From Cryptomeria japonica (taxonomy: Eukaryota > Streptophyta > Pinopsida > Cupressales > Cupressaceae): a DNA stretch of 64,000 nt. This document shows positions 55,939 to 64,000 of the stretch, in pieces. Where the stretch lies: positions 439,671,213 through 439,735,212 of the forward strand of contig NC_081407.1 of NCBI RefSeq assembly GCF_030272615.1, read 5' to 3'. A program made the translations under genes and the position numbers. The notes below the pieces were generated by a model. The model ran no database searches. It saw only the letters and a list, made by a program, of their open reading frames with translations, and had not been told where the DNA came from. Within the stretch, counting starts at the first letter, position 1, and each line of letters starts with the position of its first letter.

Positions 55939-57539
55939 TGTAGCGTCATAAATTGTACGCACTTGCTAGGGTGGTACAATTTCACACCTAGTTTAGCACC
56001 TACCTTGGCGCATTTTGCATTTTGCATTGCATTTCTCCTTTAGCACTTAATTAATCAAATTAATTAGGTCTAAGGTCCTATTTCATCATCTCCCATAGCA
56101 TAAAGTTGGGCCCTTTTCATTAAAGTGTGCCCCTTTCATTTTATTCCTCCAATACATCATTTAATCAAAAACCCTAATTAGGTCCTATTTTGAACTTGGG
56201 GGCTTGATTTTGGGGGTCAAAACATCTCGAAATCACCTGTAACTTCGGGATTCTCTCTAAAATCATCATATCCGATGGCCCTGAAAATTTGGTGAAAAGT
56301 TGTCAGGACCATGGCGCCCGGAGTGCACATGGTCCCGGACATTTTTCTCGAAATTTTAGGAGCGCAATCCAATCATAAAATAAAGCTTAACCCCAAGAAA
56401 TTGGTGGGAGATTCAATCTCTAGGTCGGCCAAAAGTTGAAATTAAGACCTAGGGTTTCATATATAAGAGATCTCTTTCTTCATTTGAAAGGATCAGAATT
56501 TTGGTTTCAGGGACCTTCTATGCAGCGAAAGAGCAGATCTTTGAAGACTTCAACAACATTCAACATCCATCCATCAACCATTCATCAATTTCATTCATCC
56601 ATTTAGGGCTTTGAAGACATTGAAGAGCAATAGGGGATCACCGACTGAAGATTGGCTTGTACCCCTCCCTTGGGGTTGGGTATGATTTCATGTTGTTTTC
56701 ATGTCTTTGCATAAGCCTCATTATATCATTTGTATTCATGCTTTAGATCACTTTGCATCTTGATTTGGAGCATTTACATTATCATTTACAAGCAATTAGG
56801 GTTTACTTTCTAGGTTGCTCTAGTTTGCTTAATTGCATTTTAGGATCTTGCATACATACAAGGTCTGCACACACAACTTTTACTATACAACTTGGCTATT
56901 CGTGGAGGTGGAAATCACCAAAGCGGGGGTTTGACTAAGGCAAAACCCTATATAGCCACCTACAACCCTTTTCAGATATAAGTGCAAATTTCTGAATTCG
57001 AAGGACACCGCAAGTTGTAGATCCGACGGAAGCGGGCCAAGATAGAACTTCACACCAAATTCCAACCCAGAAAGCTAGGACAGGGGTGTGGGGCGCCCTG
57101 GTCCTACTAGGACAGGGGCACTGGGTGCCCTAGTCCTTGTCCATTTCAGTGAATTTTGGCAGTTTCAGAGGTAGCAGCTTTAGTACTTCAGGCTTCCGGC
57201 TTCAGCAGCAGATCTTGCAAAATCAAATCCATTCAAGGTACACATTTACATTTCTCCTCTTATCCTTACAATTGTTCATCATTGAATCTCAATTCTACAA
57301 TCTTGTGCTCAAAGTTACTAGTTCATACTTACACTTTAGGGTTAATAGTTGAACTTGCATCATTCTATCTATCATTTGCAACAAAGGAATAGAAATCCTA
57401 ATAGGTAGCCCGTGGCTCTCTCTTCCACAAAAAAGAAGTAGCCAATTGTGTGATACCTCTAGGCTCTTTTGTATTCCACAAGTGTGTGATTGAAAGTGAG
57501 ATTAGGGCATGTTCTCTTAGTGTCACTTTTTCCCCCACA
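55939..57539 (+). repeat. Gyp4 3' LTR (1601 bp)
   Basis: Starts TGTAGCGTCATAAATTG after a polypurine tract and ends TTTCCCCCACA, where the partner has TTTCCCCTACACA, so the terminus is slightly changed. TATATAA lies at 56460-56466. Divergence from the 5' LTR is clearly higher than in Gyp3. Confidence 0.9.
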
Positions 57540-58780
57540 TAGTTCCAATGTAACCTCATCCCTGAGATGTCTCACCATCTGAGCTATTAGTGTCATGAAA
57601 CCTTTGAGAAAGTCACTAAAAAGGGCCTATCATTAGAAAGAGTCCTCCTAAAGCAAGGTATCTTAAAGCCCTATCATAAAGACTCCCCAGGGTCCTCCTC
57701 ATCAAATGACAAGCCTAGGTTTTGGTCTAAGAACAAGAATATTATCAACAATGGGGTCACTGATGAGAATTGTGTCTAGACTATGAATATCATGACCAAG
57801 ATTACTACCGCCACTAATCCACCCAAAAACCAATTTGATTCACAAAACCAATCTAAACATTGCAACGACATCTTCATCCCTGGTTGATCCTCTTGTCCCA
57901 ACAATCAACCCCATCATGAGTACACTCTACTTGTTGAACCCATAGAGGTCATCTTCCATAATCTTGCCAAAGTTGGTGCTATTGTCTTCTTGATGACCCA
58001 TCCATATGAGGATAATCAACCAAAACCTAGATGGTACAAGAAGAAAAAATATTATGAATACCATCACGTCCAGGGCCATGATACACGGAAGTGTATGAAA
58101 CTTAAGAATTATATCCAAGACCTGATTGGCAAGGGTGATGTTGAGGTTATAGATGCTAAGCCTAGAAATTCAAATGAAAAGCTTAAAATATATCAGGACC
58201 CCTTCCCCAAGCATGGTAAGGATAAAATCTCATTATCTCATGAGGTCCATTATGATTACACCAATAACATCACTAAATTTTACTCCTTGGTAAGCTGCAT
58301 TAAACCTGTTGATACTCATGTTAACATCATCACTATCCAAGGAGCTAACCCCACATCCACTCCTCACAAACCTCAAATAACCATTATGGCTGCCCCTCCC
58401 ACTCAACCATCCAAAAGACCTAAGATAGTCATCTAGGGTGCTTCAACCTCTACATCATCTCCTTAGAACAATTGCAATGTCACCACCCATCGAGGCAGAG
58501 TAACTATCCAAGGAGCTCCTCCTCCTCCTCCACAAGTTTCCACATCATCTACAAACTGCTATAATATCCTTGACAATCTTAGAAAGATACCTATATAGAT
58601 CTCCATCCTTGAGCTTCTCAATAACTCACCCATCCAAAAAGAGATCCTTGAACAGGCCATCCTGGAATCTCATGTTCTAAACAACATAAATGCCACTCAA
58701 TTCTAGGCCTTGATAGGTAGTCTTCCATCCTAGAACCATCTATTCCTCACCTCCAAAGACTCTCCATCGTTCACCCTTCT
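57540..58780 (+). pseudogene. gag: Gyp5 gag C-terminal fragment
   Basis: Decayed gypsy gag. At 57990-58436 a 148-residue piece has KYYEYHHVQGHDTRKCMKLK, a zinc-knuckle-like segment in which the first Cys is Tyr, and KNYIQDLIGKGDVEV, typical of Tat-type gag ends. VNIITIQGANPTSTP and, after a stop, VTIQGAPPPPP echo the VQG motifs of Gyp3 and Gyp4. The 5' part and any LTR are missing: the fragment begins directly at the Gyp4 LTR border. Confidence 0.72.
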
Positions 58781-59872
58781 CATAATAAACCCCTCCATAT
58801 CGAAGACATTGTACAAAAACACAAAATAAATGGAGTTCTTATATACAGTGGATTTTTACTAAATCTTTGTACATATAAATTGATCAAACAACAAGTTATC
58901 TCTAAAGACTTGGTTGATACATCTATTAAAATCACAATAAAAGAATATTATGATGTAGAAAGGGTCTCCAAAGGCACTATCACGTTACCTCTTCAAGTGG
59001 GCCCTCCACTGGTGGAAACTACTTGTCAAGTCTTAGACCTTGATCTCTCCTATAATATCCTCCTTAGTCATCCATGGATCCATTCCATCCAAGTTGTTTC
59101 ATCCACCTATCATCAATGCCTAAAGTTCACTTATGATGGTAGACAAATCGCCATCATAGCTGGTCCACAACCTTCTTAGTACTGCAAACTCCTTGAAAGA
59201 AAACATCCCTACTATTGTCCACTCAACACACCTACTCCACCACCACCATTAGATGATTCCAATGTCGCATCCACCTCCACCCAAACCAAGATCAAGTTCA
59301 ACATAGTTGACAAGGACTATGGAGAATATACCCATCAAAATGTAGTTTATGTGGGACATCTCACTCCTTCTCCAAAATCCTATGGTAGGCCTAAGGAAAT
59401 TGAGACAAAAAGGAAACCTACCATGCAATGTAAAAAGACCACCTTTCAGTAGTGGAGCCCACTTGATGAAGAGAATCATGATGTCACCTCCTAACTCTAT
59501 AGAGAGGAAAATGAAGCACAAATAGACATTCCTAAAGAAATGTATCCTAAGGCATCAGCTATAGTGGACAAGATGGGTTATAAAGGACATGGTCTTGGAC
59601 CTAAGGAAGAAGGAAGAAAATCACCCATCTCACCAGCATCATACAAATACAATAGAGGCTTGGGTTACTCCCTAGTGCCTAAGGTCACCATCATTGGTGC
59701 TCTGATAGACCCTCCCTCTAACATTGAATACTTTGAGGAAGAGGAATTCCATAAAGTGCCTTTTGAATACCACGATGACCTATTTGGCGATGCCTACGTA
59801 AACACCATCACCCCTATCACTTCCTTCACCCCATCAGACCTACAGCTTGAATACTCAAAACTCATTGAATAG
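58781..59872 (+). pseudogene. Gyp5 protease and G-patch segment (broken)
   Basis: The protease active-site region reads GVLIYSGFLLNLCT, where the catalytic Asp is Tyr, so it is dead. NILLSHPWIHSIQVV marks its end at about 59060-59100. At 59540-59872 a clean G-patch motif follows, KMGYKGHGLGPKEEG, then RGLGYSLVPK. Several stops lie between the pieces. The order protease then G-patch then RT agrees with Gyp3. Confidence 0.78.
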
Positions 59873-60650
59873 GACCAACAAGGGCCACCAACTCTTGGTA
59901 TCTATGTTGATGATCATGCCCTCTTAGCATTGCTAAACATGCAAGACCTTGAAGATCACATGATTGTGAATGGAATCCAACTAAATAAGAAGGCATAATT
60001 TGGTAGTCAGGTCAACTCTCTTAGTCGCAAAAGTGAAAATAAAAAAGAAAAATTAAAAGTCCCCTGGTGAAAACCTCTTTGAGGCACCCTCGAACACACA
60101 AAAAAGTAAAAACAAAGGATGTATCTTCTAGCAAAAACCTAGATCAAGCACTAGAAGATGAGGGACTTGACCTACTTACCATGTTTTTTCCACTACCAAA
60201 AAGATCATCACTCCTCATTGAAGAGAATGACACCATCAACATGGGTACCAAAGACAATCCAAAGAATGTGCTTGTTGTTAAGACCCTCATAGATCAGGAA
60301 AAGCATAATACTGTAAACTTCCTCAAGGCCTCAAGGAGGCACAAATCAACTTTTATTTTTCTTACATTGACATGCCAGGCCTAGATCCAGAGCTCGTAGT
60401 ACACAACTTTTTTGTCAGACAAAATGCAAAACCAATCAAATAGAAACTTTGAAAATTCACCCTGAGATTGCCTTGCTTATCAAATAAGAATTATAGAAGA
60501 TGCTTGATGTTGGGTTCATCGGGCCCATTGACTATCCAGAGTGGGTCCCCAATATTGTACCTATTGGAAATCCTAATGGGGCATACATAATTACATAGAC
60601 TTCAGGACCTCAACAAAGTGTGTCCTAAGGATGATTTCCCCCTACCAAAC
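59873..60650 (+). pseudogene. Gyp5 RT N-terminal stub
   Basis: A 105-residue piece (60067-60384) and the sequence after it give the lead-in to RT. Examples are DMPGLDPELVVHNF at about 60370-60410 in another frame and DLNKVCPKDDFPLPNISM at about 60605-60655. The homology ends there, where a different sequence with TTTGTTTTTGATAAAGAAA starts. Frameshifts and stops are frequent. Confidence 0.72.
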
Positions 60651-61435
60651 ATTAGCATGTTTGTTTTTGATAAAGAAAAATCGGTTTTACAGGGACTTGA
60701 AACCCAAAATATTATAGACCAAGGCCAGCAGCCAACAAGACCAAAAAACTAAGCAGAACAGGGGATGAGCCCCACACAGACTGACAACAAAAAACAAAAA
60801 AGTTGAACCAAAAAATAGGACCACACACTCAACTAAGAGAGTGCATCAATTTAGTGTTTTTCTAAATAATACTCCTATAAATCTTCTCCAAGTCCTCCAT
60901 GATGAATCTGGAGGTTCCCTAGTCCTGGCTCTAGCTTCTAGTTCTAGTACACAGACCCAAACTAATCTTCCCAACAACATCACTATATCCACCCTCCGAA
61001 GCAATCTTTTTCTACTTTTCACCCATGGGAGGGTCACTGGCGATGGTCTTGGTTCTATAATCAGTCATCATGGAATTAACATTTTCCAAGCCATCGGTGC
61101 TATTGTTCATCATCTGCCTACTGATTTCCACTCACATCCTCTTCCAGCTTCTCAATTTTGTGCTCTTGGTTAACCTTCATGGTTTCCACATCCTATGAAA
61201 TTTTCTGGATCATACTCATGATCATCTCAGGCTTGTTGGGCCCAGCGGATTCCGTGAAGGTGTCAACAATTCCTTTAATCCCATCTTTTAGGGATCCAAT
61301 TTCCTTCTCCACCCACTTCCAACATTGCTCCTGACTTCTGGTAGCCTCCAATAGAAAATTCTCCATCACCCTCTCCTCCTTTATCTTGCCTTTATTTTTC
61401 TTAATAACATGATTGTTGACCTTACTTCTGGGCAT
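60651..61435 (-). mobile_element. Probable non-LTR retroposon fragment, minus strand
   Basis: Gyp5 RT is interrupted by a sequence that on the minus strand has a coding part (61193-61435, MPRSKVNNHVIKKNKGKIKE ... CWKWVEKEIGSLKDGI). It continues in broken form and ends in a T-rich 3' region finishing TTCTTTATCAAAAACAAACA at 60651. The ORF followed by an A-rich terminus fits a LINE-like or SINE-like 3' end. No endonuclease or RT is seen. No target duplication could be identified. Confidence 0.45.
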
Positions 61436-62736
61436 AAGATTCTTTCTGTTGGACCCCTAAATTTTTGGTAAAATTTAGCGTTTCCTAAAATGAAAAAAAT
61501 TGAAAGTCCTTCAAATAGCCACTTTCTGATATTTTGTACACATGCTATCACCAAGTTTTTGATTAACCAGGGAGAGCGCTTTCACAAAGTTATTGGAGTT
61601 TTCTTTGTTGACACCAAGCTTTTCCAATTTATGGATATTGGCTCAAGAAGAATGGTTTATTTGATCATCAGATGAGGTTATTATTGTTACAAGTTCATTA
61701 ATGAAGGACATAAATAGCGAGTCAGATTTATAATAATAACACAGGGGGACTCAACTTCATTTCAGAACTTGATTTTAAATCTCTTACAAAGGTGAATGTT
61801 CTAAAGTTGATAATTTAAATCAATATTTAAATTCACCAAGATTACTAAAACTCATATTGATTAGTGGATTATATGTTTAAATTGTATGTGGGGTAAATGC
61901 AGCTCCCATAAGGGTAGAGCCCAGCATACAGTTTCTAGTATGTCATTATCTAAATTTAATTCTAAAGTCCAATAATTGTAATTTAAATAACAAATTAATG
62001 ACCACTTGGCAAAAGTATATTTGCATTATGATACTACTTCCCAATATAAATATGGAAAGAAATGGGGCAAAAATATTGAGAGCATCTTTAGAAATAAATT
62101 ATAATTATTTCAAGGAAGCTTGGGCCTTCCTAAATTTTTTGATTATTAAAGAGTCAAGATTAATTGTTCTACAAGAGGTAAGAGCGGGGCCCCACCGATT
62201 ATTTAGTATCTTTACAAGAAAAGAAGAAATATGAAGACAATTCATTTTCAAGAAGAAATTATATTTTAGATAAAACCATATGGTGGGCTTGTTCTTACAT
62301 AACCTTCATCGGAGTAACTTCAATGCTCAGGATGATTTTAAATTCTCTCATTGAAGGATATAGTTTCCCTAATAAAATAAGTGAAAAAACTCTATTTAGG
62401 GAACAAGGCAAATAAACTCATCGGTATAACATTGAATATCTGGTGAAGGCAAAATATTTTCATTGAAATATGATATATGGATAAACTTCTATCAAAACAT
62501 AAGCACATTTTTGTCAGATGTTGCAGTCACAAATGCCATGGTACATAATGTGAATCATTGATAGTGCAGGTGAACTAATATGTACATGACTGAATATATG
62601 TAAATGAAATGTCAGGAGATGAAAGGGGCCAATAATGTTTGAGATAATTATCAACAAGAAATGGTAAAAGTTCAACATATCCTACTACACCCCCTAATAG
62701 GTAAAGCCTTTCTGGCAAAAATTTCTTAGGGCTTTA
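61436..62736. other. AT-rich stretch without a recognisable gene
   Basis: Short frames (61490-61675, 61998-62234) match nothing I know. The composition is AT-rich and the stretch shows no LTR ends, terminal repeats or RNA gene. ATACAGTTTCTAGTATGTC and similar phrases do not recur. Confidence 0.5.
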
Positions 62737-63936
62737 ATGGAATATTTGACTGTGGATGGTAGATTTACAAAAATTTATAACTATCATTTCACTATCCTGA
62801 ACCATTTCTGCTGTGGGGCTAAAATATCCTTGCCCTTCTATTTAGCCTCCTCTCTAAACGAGAGCCTTGCCGACCATGCCAAAAAGCTTAGCTCCTATCC
62901 TTTAGCACACCAAGGACTCATTCTACTTATTTATGAACATATTAAGGATAAGGATAGGGCAACCAAGGATGATCCTTTGATCATCAATGCTCAGATATCT
63001 GAGAAATGCAAAGACTTTGATTCGAATGGGGATCAGCCCAACACCCCTACACATAAAAAAAGGAAGGTTGAAACAGAGCATGAAGAAAAGGATGTGCATT
63101 GTGATGAAGAAGAGGGAAAGGATAAGGACACTGATACTAAAATGGAGCCTAACAAGGAGGAGAACCGTGGTGAAGGGGAGGAAGGGGGAAATTCTGAGAA
63201 TCTTCACTCCAACCCTAAGGGCTCAGAAAGTGAGAATGAGGCTCTGAATCCTAAGGAGGGTGACAACCCTAATGTTGAGGAGACTGAACAGAGAAAGGAC
63301 TTTGTGGATACCATCCTAGACACTGCCCACAATTGAATCCTTGAATTCTTCAATTTTTAGAAGTGGGTTGTTGAAAGCATCACCAACATGCAGGGTAAGC
63401 AAAGGGAGCTGGAAGATAAGATCAATAAGCTAATTAAGATGTCTGACTCTAGGAAATAGAACGAGGAGACGGAAAATAGTGAAGCGAAGGAGGAAATGGA
63501 GATGGAGGACTGGCTAGAGAAAGATCTGATAAAAGGTGACCTGAAACATTTGGAGGATGTTATTAAAACTATTAAAGAACAGGTGGAGGAGGACAAAGAC
63601 AACGTCAACACCCAGATGGCCTGTAATGAGAAAGCATTAAAAATCCTTATGAACCATAGCCTCCAGGTCCTTAAAGTTTCCTCCTAGAATATGAATGCAC
63701 TGGTGGATCATCTAGAAAAGAAAAACTAGGAGAAGAACCTAGTAATTATAGAAGATGCTCCAACTTCCAACCTAACCCACCAGACCCCTAGGTGCAGAAC
63801 CAGGCAGACTACTGCTGAGAAGGATGTGAAAATGAAAGAGAGTCAGATTGTTCAAGAAAACACCGACTTGAGGGAAGCGGCCAAGGCAATGATGCTCTTG
63901 GTGCAGAATGCTGAGGAAACCATGAAGAGTTTTTAA
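62737..63936 (+). pseudogene. Acidic coiled-coil ORF, probably from a retroposon
   Basis: Starts MEYLTVDGRFTKIYNYHF and runs 199 residues to TGA at 63334. The same frame goes on through a few stops (63358, 63460, 63685, 63727) to TAA at 63934-63936. Residues 1-75 look globular (ILNHFCCGAKISLPFYL). The middle is very acidic with KKRKVE, a possible nuclear signal, and the rest is coiled coil (EDWLEKDLIKGDLKHLEDVI). After the stop a T/G-rich tail begins (CTTGTAATGTTGGGCTTGGG). I do not recognise the family. It resembles the minus-strand piece at 61193-61435 in composition only. Confidence 0.5.
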
Positions 63937-64000
63937 TTTTCTTGTAATGTTGGGCTTGGGGTCAATTTCTTGTTGGCCTCTTTCTATCCTTTTCCCTGCT

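Larger units (their letters stand above)
48916..57539 (+). mobile_element. Gyp4: non-autonomous relative of Gyp3, without RT, RNase H or integrase
   Basis: LTRs of 1594 and 1601 bp, homologous to those of Gyp3, bound an interior of 5.4 kb. The interior keeps the primer site, a pre-protease segment, protease, a G-patch-like segment and the two-tract 3' end. It has a new N-terminal repeat-rich ORF and no RT, RNase H, integrase or PMD gene. The five bases at the two outer borders differ (CCATG left, TAGTT right), so either the duplication has decayed or the ends come from different insertions. Confidence 0.85.

Overview
The window is plant nuclear DNA made almost entirely of nested and eroded LTR retrotransposons. 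I see no host gene, rRNA, tRNA or CRISPR array. The evidence for a plant is tRNA-iMet-type Copia primer sites (TGGTATCAGAGC), Ty3/gypsy elements of the Tat type with an extra RNase H, a plant mobile domain (PMD) gene, and long LTRs up to 3 kb. The style suggests a large-genome plant, perhaps a gymnosperm, but the species cannot be fixed from this sequence. Element names used here are local labels.

Layout. 1-5741: Cop1, a Copia element on the minus strand cut by the window edge, with its 5' LTR at 4263-5741. 5742-7850: remnants of two further Copia LTRs. 7851-12669: Cop2, a minus-strand Copia-type element with a multi-zinc-knuckle gag but a coiled-coil ORF in place of pol. 12670-about 20103: Gyp1, a minus-strand gypsy element inserted in the 5' LTR of Cop2, with RT deleted. 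20104-21329: unassigned LTR-like DNA. 21330-34163: Gyp2, a minus-strand gypsy element with two 3.0-kb LTRs, whose 6.1-kb gag-pol frame has an RNase H upstream of RT. 34491-47461: Gyp3, a complete plus-strand gypsy element with 1659-bp LTRs and a perfect GACAT target duplication. 47467-48915: flank plus a Copia LTR piece. 48916-57539: Gyp4, a pol-less relative of Gyp3. 57540-60650: Gyp5, a decayed gypsy fragment. 60651-63936: probable non-LTR retroposon pieces and an acidic coiled-coil ORF.

Most notable. (1) Gyp3 carries, antisense between integrase and the 3' LTR, a PMD gene whose three exons and two introns can be read with phase-consistent splice sites. (2) Gyp3 has a nearly intact PR-RT-RNH-RNH-INT frame but no recognisable gag capsid, and Gyp4 shares its ends and protease region but has no pol. 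Together they look like a trans-complementing family. (3) Long coding frames in several elements are broken almost only by TAG/TAA at apparent Gln codons and TGA at apparent Arg codons, on both strands, with very few frameshifts. This is the signature of cytosine deamination. (4) Gyp3 and Gyp4 share one in-frame TGA just before the protease.

Functionally, the pol-bearing elements would supply protease, reverse transcriptase, RNase H and integrase, while Cop2 and Gyp4 could only move with proteins made elsewhere. Most copies look dead: catalytic residues are lost in Cop1 INT, Gyp1 INT, Gyp2 RT and Gyp5 PR. Gyp3 is the youngest and best preserved.
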